From: Bacillus sp. MM2020_4 | GTDB lineage: Bacteria > Bacillota > Bacilli > Bacillales > Cytobacillaceae | NCBI RefSeq assembly: GCF_011250555.1 | Contig: NZ_JAANMZ010000040.1 | Location: 1 to 42,141, forward strand | Direction: 5' to 3' | Length of the DNA: 42,141 nt | Shown: one piece after another, positions 15,988-24,737 of the stretch | How positions within the stretch are numbered: the stretch's first letter is position 1 | Layout of the letters: the number at the start of each line of letters is the position of its first letter | Notes under the pieces: generated by a model | Told to the model about the DNA's origin: nothing | The model's database searches: none | The model's input: the letters and a program-made list of their open reading frames with translations, nothing else | Program-made: the position numbers and the translations under genes

Positions 15988-16940
15988 TGCAAGCACCATC
16001 CAAAACGTATGAACTAGACAAAATGGAAATGCGGCAAGTGTATGCCACTACCATTTTAGAATTGGCGAAGGAAAATCCGAATGTCATTGCATTGGAAGCA
16101 GATTTGATGAGTGCGATTACAACGAATAAAATCATCAAGCAAATTCCTAAGCAATTAATCAATTGTGGCATCATGGAAGCCAATATGACGGGGGTTGCAG
16201 CAGGCTTATCGATCACAGGCAAAGTCCCTTATATGCATACGTTTGGCCAATTTGCCACGCGCCGTGCCTTTGATCAGCTATTTGTGTCAGGGGCCTATGC
16301 GAAAACGAATATAAAAATTCTCGGATCTGATGCAGGCGTAACGGCTGAACATAACGGGGGCACACACATGGCTTTTGAAGATCTAGGCCTAGCACGCTTG
16401 ATCCCGAACGCTACTGTGTACGAAGTTAGCGATGCGGCTATGCTCCGATTCCTCCTTAGAAAAATAGAAAAAGAGCATGGAATTCATTACATCCGGACAA
16501 TTCGAAAGAATGCCGTAAAGCTGTACGACGAGAATGAGATCTTTGATGCTGGAAAAGGAAAGGTTCTCCGCGACGGCAGCGATGTGTCGATCATTGCCAG
16601 TGGAATTATGGTGGCGGAATCCCTTAAGGCTGCAGATTTGCTTCACGAACAAGGTATTGAGGCAGCCGTTATTGACATGTACTCGATCAAGCCGATTGAT
16701 CAAGAGTTGATTGTGAAATACGCTGAAAAGACAGGGGCCATTGTCACGGCTGAGAACCATAATGTTATTGGCGGCTTAGGCAGCGCCGTGGCTGAGGTTC
16801 TAAGTGAACACTGCCCAACTAAAATGAGACGAATCGGCATAAAAGAACAATTCGGCCAAGTCGGCAAAGCTGAATACCTGAAAAAGTTCTACAAACTCAC
16901 AGCTGGAGACATCGCCGGTGCGGCGCGGGAATTGTTGTAG
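15984..16940 (+). CDS. Transketolase, C-terminal (Pyr and C domain) subunit
   Basis: 318 residues, start ATG 15984 overlapping the previous stop. Pyr-domain features are visible: the catalytic Glu in INCGIMEANMTGVAAGL near 53-69, FGQFATRRAFDQ near 90, and GSDAGVTAEHNGGTHMAFED near 115-135. The C-terminal domain follows from about residue 185 (DVSIIASGIMVAESLKAA; ENHNVIGGLGSAVAEVL near 255). With the N-terminal subunit it forms a full active site. The transport genes upstream suggest a role in breaking down an imported sugar, in addition to a housekeeping tkt presumably elsewhere. Confidence 0.94.
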   Translation: MMQAPSKTYELDKMEMRQVYATTILELAKENPNVIALEADLMSAITTNKIIKQIPKQLINCGIMEANMTGVAAGLSITGKVPYMHTFGQFATRRAFDQLFVSGAYAKTNIKILGSDAGVTAEHNGGTHMAFEDLGLARLIPNATVYEVSDAAMLRFLLRKIEKEHGIHYIRTIRKNAVKLYDENEIFDAGKGKVLRDGSDVSIIASGIMVAESLKAADLLHEQGIEAAVIDMYSIKPIDQELIVKYAEKTGAIVTAENHNVIGGLGSAVAEVLSEHCPTKMRRIGIKEQFGQVGKAEYLKKFYKLTAGDIAGAARELL

Positions 16941-16973
16941 GAGTACGGATTTTTTGAGTGAACAATAACGAGA

Positions 16974-17021
16974 GGGGGAAGTTCTACTGCTTTTGAGCAG
17001 CGGGCTTACCCCTTTTCTTTT
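16974..17021 (+). terminator. Terminator after the transketolase genes
   Basis: GGGG-AAG and CTT-A-CCCC close an imperfect hairpin that encloses a CTGCT/AGCAG stem, and TTTTCTTTTT follows. Confidence 0.65.
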
Positions 17022-17093
17022 TGCTTCTTTCTCCTAGAACGAATAAAGTAAGGAAGTTGGGGATGATTTTTTCACTGAAAGGAATGGAAAGAC

Positions 17094-17972
17094 ATGTATC
17101 AAGTTAACGTCGAAATGGATTCTACTTATCAGATTTATGTGCTGAAGGATACGGATACCGATTCATGGGTGAAGGTGGCACCGGAACGAGGCGGGATCAT
17201 CCTTTCTTATGGTGTTGCCGGGGATGAGTTCCTCTATTTAAATGAAGAAACGTTTATTAATCCGGATGCCAATGTCAGAGGGGGCATTCCTATTTTATTT
17301 CCCATCTCGGGTCAATTGGCGAATGGAACCTATGTGTGGGAAGGAGAAACCTATTCGATGAAAAACCACGGGTTTGCCCGTAATCTCCCCTGGGAAGTGG
17401 TGGAGATCGATACCACGAATCGAGCGGCTCTTACGATTCGGTTAGCTAGTAATGAACAAACAATGGTTTCCTATCCGTTTGATTTTGAGGTTATTTTTAC
17501 TTATTCGCTTGAAAATGGCAAGCTCACGATTGACCAAGAATATAAAAACAAGGGGGACCGGGGTATGCCGATCTCCGCTGGATTTCACCCGTATTTTAAA
17601 ACAAGCGAAAAGCATCTTTCCTATACCACCGATGCCAACCGCTACTATGATTATAATGATGGGGTAGAAAAGGAGTTTACGGGCAGCGTCGATTTAACAA
17701 ACTTAAAAGAATCGGTGCTGTTGTTGAACTCGAATCAGCCGAATATTTCCTTCCAGCCTCCAGGTCAGAAGAAACCGATCACCCTAGGGTATGGTTCTTC
17801 CTTTAAATACGTGGTGCTATGGACGGAAAAGGATAAGGAATTTATTTGTGTTGAACCATGGATGACAAAGAATGATGAGTTTAATCGCGGTGAAGAACTT
17901 GTCATTATTCAGGGCGGTGACAGCCTTAAAACGGTATTCAGTATGGAAAGTGGGGGAAGGATGCCGCTCTAA
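17094..17972 (+). CDS. Aldose 1-epimerase family protein (LacX/YeaD-like mutarotase)
   Basis: 292 residues from ATG 17094 behind AAAGGAATGG. The galactose-mutarotase fold is indicated by GGIPILFPISGQ near 62-73, MKNHGFARNLPW near 88, GFHPYF near 163-168 and VEPWMTKNDEFNRGE near 250. The two histidines (in NHGF and GFHP) and a C-terminal Glu are the usual catalytic set. Such enzymes interconvert alpha and beta anomers of sugars or sugar phosphates; the precise substrate is not readable. It is a single-gene unit lying between terminators. Confidence 0.85.
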   Translation: MYQVNVEMDSTYQIYVLKDTDTDSWVKVAPERGGIILSYGVAGDEFLYLNEETFINPDANVRGGIPILFPISGQLANGTYVWEGETYSMKNHGFARNLPWEVVEIDTTNRAALTIRLASNEQTMVSYPFDFEVIFTYSLENGKLTIDQEYKNKGDRGMPISAGFHPYFKTSEKHLSYTTDANRYYDYNDGVEKEFTGSVDLTNLKESVLLLNSNQPNISFQPPGQKKPITLGYGSSFKYVVLWTEKDKEFICVEPWMTKNDEFNRGEELVIIQGGDSLKTVFSMESGGRMPL

Positions 17973-18002
17973 AGGGGTGTTCGGATCTTATATGCAAGCG
18001 GA

Positions 18003-18037
18003 TGGAGGCAGGGAAGATTCCTTTGCTTCCATTTTTA
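18003..18037 (+). terminator. Terminator of the mutarotase gene
   Basis: TGGAGGCA (18003-18010) pairs with TGCTTCCA (18024-18031) with one G-T pair, followed by TTTTTATTTT. Confidence 0.8.
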
Positions 18038-18191
18038 TTTTAATCGAAATTTTGGCCCAGCATTTTCAAATATATGACCAATAGTTGGGCATACTCTTTT
18101 TGAGATTGTTGTTTGTTTTTGAAGGATAGTTGAACAGCTTGTCCAACAAACCTTGGACACTATTACATACCATCAAAAGGGGTGAAGGTAG

Positions 18192-19250
18192 TTGGAATGC
18201 CCGCAATGTGTTTACGCAAATCCGGATGGAGTCAAGTTCTGCATAAACTGTGGTGAAACATTTGCGAAGGATAACTCGCAAGTGGATGAAAACAGCTTTT
18301 TTTATGAGTTTGCTCATTATGTCGATATGGTTCCAAAAATGGAACGATCGATTGAACCAAAGTTTCAAAATGTCTTTTCCCGTGTTTTCCGAGATCATAG
18401 TGAACTGGAAGCAGAACGGCTTTTTATCGTGGGAACGGCACTTACGACACCTAAAATTACCGAAGTAACGGATACATGGCCCAAGCCATGGCTGTTTGCA
18501 AGGGTGTTCGTCATTGCCCTGCTTGCATTCGCAGGATTTTATATAGGCGTCGACTATTTTAGAAATATCAACTTTATCCCGGGGCTTCTCATGATTGGGG
18601 CGTCTGCGGTCCCGTTGACTACGTTAATTTTCTTCTGGGAGATGAACGCCCCGCAGAATATTGCCTTTTACCGCGTTATTTTTGTTGGGTTCATTGGCGG
18701 AATCCTCTCCATGCTAGTGGCGCTTGTCTTTTTCGATATTGTAAAAAATAATATCAATCCGATCACGATTGGCATTACCGAGGAGCTGGCCAAAGCGATA
18801 ATGGTCATTAGTTTTGTCCGGTATCGGAAATACAGGTATATTTTGAATGGACTCCTCATTGGGGCTGCTGTTGGTGCTGGTTTTGCTGCATTTGAAACAG
18901 CGGGATACGCCCTCCGATCGCTTATGTCCGGGGATGCCCAAAATCTCTATACCACCATTTTATGGCGCGGGCTTTTAGCTCCCGGCGGGCATGTGGCTTG
19001 GGCGGCTCTGACTGGCGCAGCCTTTTGCCGGGTACAAGGGGATCAGCCCTTTAGGCTGAATATGTTAGTCAAAATAAAATTCTTACGCGTCTTCCTCTTA
19101 GTCGTGGTGATGCATGCACTATGGGATACACCGATTAACGGTATGTTTCCTTTTGGACAGATCTTTTTAACATTGGCATCATGGGTAGTGGTGTTCCTGC
19201 TCATTCGTGCTGGTCTAAAGGAGATAGGGGAGAAAAAGCTGCTGGTTTAA
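18192..19250 (+). CDS. PrsW-family intramembrane protease with N-terminal zinc ribbon
   Basis: 352 residues from TTG 18192, with AAAGGGGTGAAGG just upstream. Residues 3-20 hold two CxxC pairs (Cys3, Cys6, Cys17, Cys20), a zinc ribbon. From about residue 100 there are eight or so membrane segments. The PrsW signature is complete: EELAK (Glu197-Glu198), FAAFE (Glu235), GGH (His267) and HALWD (His308, Asp312). PrsW of Bacillus subtilis cuts the anti-sigma factor RsiW, but many paralogues with zinc ribbons have unknown substrates. No sigma/anti-sigma pair is adjacent. Spacing indicates a monocistronic gene. Confidence 0.92.
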   Translation: MECPQCVYANPDGVKFCINCGETFAKDNSQVDENSFFYEFAHYVDMVPKMERSIEPKFQNVFSRVFRDHSELEAERLFIVGTALTTPKITEVTDTWPKPWLFARVFVIALLAFAGFYIGVDYFRNINFIPGLLMIGASAVPLTTLIFFWEMNAPQNIAFYRVIFVGFIGGILSMLVALVFFDIVKNNINPITIGITEELAKAIMVISFVRYRKYRYILNGLLIGAAVGAGFAAFETAGYALRSLMSGDAQNLYTTILWRGLLAPGGHVAWAALTGAAFCRVQGDQPFRLNMLVKIKFLRVFLLVVVMHALWDTPINGMFPFGQIFLTLASWVVVFLLIRAGLKEIGEKKLLV

Positions 19251-19319
19251 AAAATCATGGGGACAGTATTGCTGGCGGACATGACTAAATCATAATCACC
19301 CGGTGGAATCCTGGTCGGT

Positions 19320-19436
19320 TTAGTGCACAAAGAAATGAGTAATAAGCTTGATCCAACCGAAAAACGCAACCCATAAGGGGATACTTAGTGATGTACCCCA
19401 AAGTAATCCAACTAATAGATTTCCATCCCTTTCCAT
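19320..19436 (-). CDS. 38-residue membrane protein
   Basis: A short clean frame begins at ATG 19436, with GTGGGAGTGG 6-7 bases upstream, and ends at TAA 19320. The peptide starts MERDGNLLVGLLWGTSL and is one hydrophobic helix (about residues 7-35, rich in L, W, F and G) with a His-ending tail. I cannot assign a family. It has its own promoter overlapped by a perfect catabolite-response element (19505-19518), which supports it being real. Possible roles are a small regulator of a membrane complex or a stress peptide; none is shown. Confidence 0.6.
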   Translation of the reverse strand: MERDGNLLVGLLWGTSLSIPLWVAFFGWIKLITHFFVH

Positions 19437-19491
19437 GAAATCCACTCCCACTGAGTTTGATAGTTGCACCTGAATCTTGTTATGTTTTTCA

Positions 19492-19519
19492 ATTGTACGT
19501 TGAATGTAATCGCTTACAA
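19492..19519 (-). promoter_or_regulatory. Promoter with overlapping cre (CcpA) site
   Basis: On the minus strand TTGTAA (19519-19514), 16 bases and TACAAT (19497-19492) form a sigma-A promoter. The palindrome TGTAATCGCTTACA (19505-19518) matches the cre consensus TGWAANCGNTNWCA at every position and covers the -35 box, the geometry for CcpA repression. The promoter fires toward the 38-residue gene about 55 bases away. Confidence 0.65.
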
Positions 19520-19877
19520 ATAAACAAATCTTGGAGCGTTTTATATCTAATGGTAATGTAATAGTAGCAAATAATTGAAGAGAAATAATGAGAAATTTGT
19601 CGTGATCAACGAAAAGCTTATCGACAGGTTTCGTAACCCCTCTTTTTACTATTATTGACGTTCATACTGAGTTAAAATCAGATGGAGGGTTTACGTTTAA
19701 ATCCCGCTGGGGAGTTGGAGGGGTACTATCTATCTAGCGCAAGCCTTTATGTCATATATCTTGATTGTTTCACTGAAAAGGATTATTCTGGGTGGCGGAG
19801 TGTGCACCTGGTGTTGTTGGGGCTTGCGAAGAACGAGGAATCAGTACATAAGTAGGACAGTTAGGGGTGATGGAGAA
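19520..19877. other. Gap before the Nudix gene, no firm feature
   Basis: A frame upstream of and continuous with the Nudix gene is open from 19749, but it codes for an unlikely Cys/Trp-rich peptide and lacks a ribosome binding site. TTGACG at 19655 has no matching -10. I see no terminator or repeat here. Confidence 0.4.
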
Positions 19878-20405
19878 ATGACTTGGAGTATTGCTACTTC
19901 TATTAAAACAAAGGTGGATCGTTTTGGGATCACTATTGATCGGGTTGTTCTGCCAAATGGCGAAGAAAAGAACTTTTCCTATTTAGATTTTGCAAAGGGT
20001 GTTTGCGTTCTGCCTATTACGAAGGATCATGATGTAGTTTGTTTAAAACAATATCGTCATGCGCTTACCAGTTGGCAATGGGAATTACCTGCGGGGATGA
20101 TTGATCACGACGGAATTGATCCTCTTGAGATTGCGAAAAAAGAGCTAGAGGAAGAGACAGGCTATGTGGCCGAGCATTGGCTTGATTTAGGAAGCTTTTA
20201 CCCGTCACCAGGTTCCACGACGGAGGAAATCTATTTGTTTGCGGCGGCTGGCCTCACTCCCACTGAGCAAAATCTGGAAAACAGTGAACAAATTGAATTA
20301 CATACAGTCACCATGCAGGAATTGAAAGACTTGATTACGAGTGGAGATTTCAAGCATGGTGCAGGACTTGCTGCTGTTTTACGCTACAAGTTTATGACGG
20401 ATTAG
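19878..20405 (+). CDS. Nudix hydrolase, ADP-ribose pyrophosphatase-like
   Basis: 175 residues from ATG 19878, with AGGGGTGATGGAG upstream. The fold resembles NudF: VCLKQYRHALTSWQWELPAGM followed by a Nudix box whose core KELEEETGY (REUxEExGU) is intact and holds the metal-binding glutamates. The front of the box is unusual: there is one extra residue and the usual Glu of G-x5-E is not in place (GMIDHDGIDP). The family splits ADP-ribose or related nucleoside diphosphates. It lies 18 bases upstream of manA and is probably co-transcribed with it. Confidence 0.88.
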   Translation: MTWSIATSIKTKVDRFGITIDRVVLPNGEEKNFSYLDFAKGVCVLPITKDHDVVCLKQYRHALTSWQWELPAGMIDHDGIDPLEIAKKELEEETGYVAEHWLDLGSFYPSPGSTTEEIYLFAAAGLTPTEQNLENSEQIELHTVTMQELKDLITSGDFKHGAGLAAVLRYKFMTD

Positions 20406-20423
20406 ATTTGAGGAGGTCTTTTT

Positions 20424-21368
20424 ATGCAACCGTTATTTTTACAACCCGTTTTTAAGGAAAGAATTTGGGGCGGCACCGCTTTAAAGGAAGAGTTTGGATA
20501 TGCTATTCCGACTGAACATACGGGAGAATGCTGGGCTATTTCTGCACACCCGAATGGTCCATCGGTGATTGAAAATGGGCCATTTGCCGGTATGACATTG
20601 GATAACCTATGGAAAGAGCATCCTGAATTATTTGGGAATCCTAGTGGAGAAGTATTTCCACTGTTAACGAAGATTCTAGATGCAAACATGGATTTATCTG
20701 TTCAAGTCCATCCAGATGATGCTTATGCCAAGGTTTATGAGAACGGTGAGCTCGGAAAAACAGAATGCTGGTATATCATTGACTGTAAGGAAGATGCCGA
20801 TATGATTTTCGGCCATAATGCGCGTTCGAAGGAAGAATTGGTTGCGCAAATGAATGAAGGAAAATGGGACGAGCTACTACGCCGCGTGAAAATCAAGCCA
20901 GGCGACTTTTTCTATGTCCCAAGCGGTACGATTCATGCTCTATGTGAAGGGACGCTTGTGTTGGAGACCCAGCAAAGCTCCGACACCACTTATCGGGTCT
21001 ATGATTATGACCGCAAGGATGCAGAAGGAAATCTTCGTGACTTGCATTTAGAAAAAGCCATCGAAGTTACGACTGTGCCGCATAAAGATGCTGTGAGTTT
21101 GCCACGGGTGGATGAACGTGCCGATGTGACGATCACTACGTTTGTGGAGTCTGACTTTTTCTCTGTTTATAAATGGGATCTTCACGGAAAGGCATCGTTT
21201 CCTGCGCATGAACCGTATTTGCTGCTAAGTGTAATTAAGGGAGACGGGGAGCTGCTTCATGAGGGCGAGCGGTTTGAGTTGAAGAAAGGGACGCATCTTA
21301 TTATTCCTGCCGGATTTGGCGAGTTTGAATTAGATGGGAACTGTGAATTGATTGTGTCGCATACGTAG
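20424..21368 (+). CDS. manA: Mannose-6-phosphate isomerase, class I
   Basis: 314 residues from ATG 20424 behind GAGGAGG. Zinc ligands of type I phosphomannose isomerases are visible: QVHPDD (Gln94, His96), Glu114 in KTECWY, and His171 in SGTIHALCEG, followed by the ETQQSSDTTYRVYDY stretch. It interconverts mannose-6-phosphate and fructose-6-phosphate. The length fits the short Bacillus ManA/Pmi form. No mannose PTS gene is nearby, so it may serve nucleotide-sugar synthesis as much as catabolism. Confidence 0.95.
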   Translation: MQPLFLQPVFKERIWGGTALKEEFGYAIPTEHTGECWAISAHPNGPSVIENGPFAGMTLDNLWKEHPELFGNPSGEVFPLLTKILDANMDLSVQVHPDDAYAKVYENGELGKTECWYIIDCKEDADMIFGHNARSKEELVAQMNEGKWDELLRRVKIKPGDFFYVPSGTIHALCEGTLVLETQQSSDTTYRVYDYDRKDAEGNLRDLHLEKAIEVTTVPHKDAVSLPRVDERADVTITTFVESDFFSVYKWDLHGKASFPAHEPYLLLSVIKGDGELLHEGERFELKKGTHLIIPAGFGEFELDGNCELIVSHT

Positions 21369-21432
21369 TGCATTTTTTTAAAAAGAGAAAAGCGTAAAAG
21401 AATGACAGTAGTTATTGGTATATAAAAAAGTA

Positions 21433-21460
21433 AAACTCGTCATTATTGGCGAGTTTCTTT
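21433..21460 (+). terminator. Terminator of manA
   Basis: AAACTCG (21433-21439) and CGAGTTT (21450-21456) form the stem, followed by CTTTATT. Confidence 0.75.
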
Positions 21461-21580
21461 ATTAGGAATACAATACACCTAAAACCTCACCGTATTGCAT
21501 TATTTCTTGGATTGTTGCGATAAACCTCACTCCTTTTTAAATAAATGGATTGTCCTTTACTAAGCAACCAGCAAAAGGTA

Positions 21581-21770
21581 AATAAGCGGAGGCTTTCCGG
21601 TTAAATGGAGACTGGAGACTTTTTCGGAGGAAATAAGGGGAGGTTTTCCGGTTATACAAAGAAAAATCCCTCGTTTTCGTATTTTTCGAGTAAATAGGCG
21701 GAATCTCTCCGACTATTTAAGCCTTTTTTAATAATAATTACCGATTAAGCGGAATCTCTCCGTCTATTAT
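21581..21770. repeat. Four diverged intergenic repeats
   Basis: Four related segments start near 21581, 21632, 21692 and 21744. Each reads roughly AAATAAGCGGA-[GA][GT]-x-TCTCCG-xx-TATT, with a small GCGGA/TCCGx dyad. Spacing is about 51, 61 and 51 bases. They fill the convergent gap between manA and inhA. Origin and role unknown. Confidence 0.6.
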
Positions 21771-21906
21771 CAGCTCGGGCGCTTAACCTGTTCCCCCAAC
21801 CGATAAATGCGGCCCTGCCTACTTGGAATTTTCAGTGATTTTTAGCTAAAAATCCCCGTAGACCTTAAATACTTCGTGGCTAGATAAAAACTCACTGAAA
21901 AGAAAA

Positions 21907-21951
21907 GAAGCCGATATTCCTTCCAAACTGATGGAAAGGAGTATCGGCTTC
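21907..21951 (-). terminator. Terminator of inhA
   Basis: GAAGCCGATA followed by TTCCTTCCA pairs with TGGAAAGGAG and TATCGGCTTC, an almost continuous stem of about 18 pairs. Read on the minus strand it is followed by CTTTTC. Confidence 0.85.
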
Positions 21952-21998
21952 TAGTATTCATCTACCATCAGAAAGTGGCAGGTCCATTAGATAGAATC

Positions 21999-24389
21999 CT
22001 ATTTTGATAGAGTGATGGAACCAACGGACTTATCTTTTGCTTGGTCATTAACAAGTACTTTTAATCCGTAATGGCCAATATTACGTCCTGCATCCGGTAA
22101 GAATGCATTGTTGTAATCTTTACTGTCATTGAATAGATTCACACCCGGCTGGCTAGGGAAGAGTAACGATTGCCCTGGGTAGGAAATATTCAATCCAGAT
22201 GTTGGGAAGAAGTTAAACGCAGCATCGGCAAGATGGAATTTAGTAACCGCTTGACCAAGTACTTTATTACCATTCTTGATTAAGAGATTCGTATCGTCAT
22301 GGGCATCGACAACGCCTAGGAATCCATCTCCAGGGTGAATACCTGTCCAGTTATCGGTAAAGCTGTCATCAACATACCAAACCACTAATCCACCATCATA
22401 GCTCATGAGAGAGTTTCCGCGGCGAAGATGGGCAAGACCTGCGTCTACACCTTTTTGGTTACGCCATTCTAGTAAATAGTATTGATCTGTGTATTTGTTT
22501 CCGTCAAACTTTTCGAATCCATTTAAAGTAAAGGCAGGAGTGTCAGTTTCACCGCCCTCTTCGACGATGGTTTGACCATCAGCGACCACTTTAATATTGT
22601 CTGCGAAGAAACCTGTGAACGATGAGCCCCAGTCAGTAATATAACGTAAGCGTAACTTGATATTTTGGCCTGCATATGCGGAAAGATCAAATTTCTCCTC
22701 TTTCCAGCCATCAGAATTTCCGCTAAACCCTGGTAAAGATTCTAAAATAGTAGGGTAAGCTTCAGACACGGCATCAGAATTAGTATCCGCATTTCCTAAC
22801 GATTTCCAAGTCGCACCGTTATCCGTAGATACTTGAACGAAGGCATAATCCCATTGCTCTTCAATATCAAACCAAGCATCAAACGTTAATTCTGCAGAGG
22901 ACTTACCAGTTAAGTCAACATCCGTTACCATGTTGGTATCGATTTCATCTGCTTGTCCGCCCCAGAATTCATAGCTTCCGGTTTTCGGTGTGTTAACCGG
23001 TGATTTCTTTGTAGGAAGATTCACTTGAATCGCTTGGTTGTTTTGACCAAGTGGAGAGTTGGCCTGGTCTAATAAGAAGTTAACACCTTTTTTGTTAATA
23101 TCTGCAAGGTCTATTTTCGTTGGGTTTGTCCATTTTCCGCCTAATGTGGATTGGAAATAAGATTTAGCCCATGGCGAGAATCCAGTAGGTTCTGTTCCAG
23201 GAATGTCACCAGACCAAGAACCTGAAGACATAATCGACCAATATTCAATCGGGTCACCAGCACCAGAGTAGATGGTATCATACTCATCTGGTAAGCCTAA
23301 ATCGTGACCGTATTCATGTGCGAATACACCTGTTGCACCATCTTCCGGCATCACTGTGTAATCATAGAAACCAGGAAGTCCTTTGCCGAGTCCATCTGGA
23401 TCAACGAATACAGCAGAACGATGGGACCAAATCGCGTTATCACCTAGGGAACCGCCGCCAGCTTCTTGACCCATTCCGGAGTGGATGATTTGTAAGTGGT
23501 CAACTAAACCATCTGGCTCCCAGTAATTGCCGTCGCCATCTAAATCATGTGGATCTTCTAAATCATAATCCTGCAATGGAACATTTGCTGCTTTCGCTGC
23601 ATTTAAAGCATCGCCGATTAATTTGCTTGCGCCGCCTGGTGCAAGATTATCATGACCGCCGGCAGGTGAATCTGCACCGTAATATTTTGCTGTTCCAGGT
23701 ACTTTCAACCAGCCATAGGCTTTCCCTTCAACGGTGTATGTACCGCCAGATTGCTGCTCATAGAATTGCTTTTGTGAAACAAAATTTTCTCCATTTGGAC
23801 CTTTTACGCCATTCTTTCCAAAAATCATATCCTCGAAATGCTGGGTGTTATAGTCTGTATAGTAGTTATCCGTTTCATTCTTTTTGATTTTGTTGTGCGC
23901 AAAATCGGAGTATTCAACCATCAAGGTGAGAAGTTTCCCTTTTTTCTTAATCCCTGGTGAAGCAGATTCCTTCACTGGATCCGGATGAGTCTTACTGCCT
24001 TGTAGTTTTCCACTCGTTCCGGCTTTTGTCTCCTTCTTGAACTTTTCGTGTTTTTGGGATTCAGCCGCCTTCACTTTTGGTGCAAGCGGGTCCTTAATCG
24101 TATTGGTGCCCACCTGTTTTCCCTTAAACGCTAAATAATCGGCTAAGGCTTTTTGCTTCTCAGCCTCGGAAGCATCAGCAGATAGTTTCCCCTGCTTGAT
24201 CAAAAGCGCAATAATTTTTTCGTCATTTACTAGTGCTAGATCGAGTGCGCTTTTTGCATGAGATAAATGGGCCTTTGCCGTACTAGGACTACTAGCACTA
24301 GCAGAGACGGGTAGATTCCCCGGAATCCCTGAAAATAAGGTTCCGGCAATTACCATGGTGGTGAGACCAGACTTGATCAATTTCTTCAA
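21999..24389 (-). CDS. inhA: Immune inhibitor A, M6-family secreted metalloprotease
   Basis: 796 residues from ATG 24389 behind AGGGGG, the normal InhA length. A signal peptide (about 1-31) precedes a Lys-rich propeptide (to about 150). The M6 catalytic domain carries the zinc site HEYGH (His358 to His362, then DLGLPDEY) and a Met-turn WSIMSSGSW. A jelly-roll adhesion-type domain (about 470-610) and a C-terminal domain follow. InhA proteases of the Bacillus cereus group degrade antibacterial peptides, matrix and host proteins, and inhA is known to be under SinR there. Here it diverges from sipW and TasA-like genes, so it may trim the extracellular matrix. Confidence 0.95.
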   Translation of the reverse strand: MKKLIKSGLTTMVIAGTLFSGIPGNLPVSASASSPSTAKAHLSHAKSALDLALVNDEKIIALLIKQGKLSADASEAEKQKALADYLAFKGKQVGTNTIKDPLAPKVKAAESQKHEKFKKETKAGTSGKLQGSKTHPDPVKESASPGIKKKGKLLTLMVEYSDFAHNKIKKNETDNYYTDYNTQHFEDMIFGKNGVKGPNGENFVSQKQFYEQQSGGTYTVEGKAYGWLKVPGTAKYYGADSPAGGHDNLAPGGASKLIGDALNAAKAANVPLQDYDLEDPHDLDGDGNYWEPDGLVDHLQIIHSGMGQEAGGGSLGDNAIWSHRSAVFVDPDGLGKGLPGFYDYTVMPEDGATGVFAHEYGHDLGLPDEYDTIYSGAGDPIEYWSIMSSGSWSGDIPGTEPTGFSPWAKSYFQSTLGGKWTNPTKIDLADINKKGVNFLLDQANSPLGQNNQAIQVNLPTKKSPVNTPKTGSYEFWGGQADEIDTNMVTDVDLTGKSSAELTFDAWFDIEEQWDYAFVQVSTDNGATWKSLGNADTNSDAVSEAYPTILESLPGFSGNSDGWKEEKFDLSAYAGQNIKLRLRYITDWGSSFTGFFADNIKVVADGQTIVEEGGETDTPAFTLNGFEKFDGNKYTDQYYLLEWRNQKGVDAGLAHLRRGNSLMSYDGGLVVWYVDDSFTDNWTGIHPGDGFLGVVDAHDDTNLLIKNGNKVLGQAVTKFHLADAAFNFFPTSGLNISYPGQSLLFPSQPGVNLFNDSKDYNNAFLPDAGRNIGHYGLKVLVNDQAKDKSVGSITLSK

Positions 24390-24653
24390 TGAAAAACCCC
24401 CTAAAATTTATTTTTGTCACAAATACATATTATTCTAAAAATTAAGAGAATAAAATAAGAGTCGCTCATCAAATTTTGACAGCGTGAAAATGTACATTTT
24501 TTTGATAGATTACTCGTGAAAAGGTATAAAAACATGATTAAAACAGGGGAAAAGCGGGATGTACTAAAAAGCGCACCATTGAAAATATCAATGAATTTCC
24601 TCTTAAACAAAGAAGATTATGCCAAAAAATGTCGCTATTTAGCGAACGTTTTT

Positions 24654-24695
24654 GTTCTTAATAACGTTGACTTGTTCGTTTAAGTTTAGTAGATT
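24654..24695 (+). promoter_or_regulatory. sipW operon promoter with SinR-like half-sites
   Basis: TTGACT (24667-24672), a 17-base spacer and TAGATT (24690-24695) make a sigma-A promoter. GTTCTTA (24654-24660) lies just before the -35, and GTTCGTT (24674-24680) lies inside the spacer; each is one change from the SinR half-site GTTCTYT. GTTCGTT also occurs in the leader of the other secretion operon (2884-2890). The rest of the 348-base inhA-sipW gap (24390-24737) holds no gene. Confidence 0.5.
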
Positions 24696-24737
24696 TGTCA
24701 ATACAGGAATGAAATTACGAGAGAAGGATGTGGTTCG

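Noticed and set aside
19255..19285. GGGGACAGT...GGACATGA segment after the PrsW gene as another REP copy
   Set aside because: Only the GGGGAC core is shared and the arms do not pair well.
24401..24610. 69-codon frame between inhA and sipW
   Set aside because: It lies in the divergent promoter region, with Cys/Phe-rich random-looking sequence and no start site.
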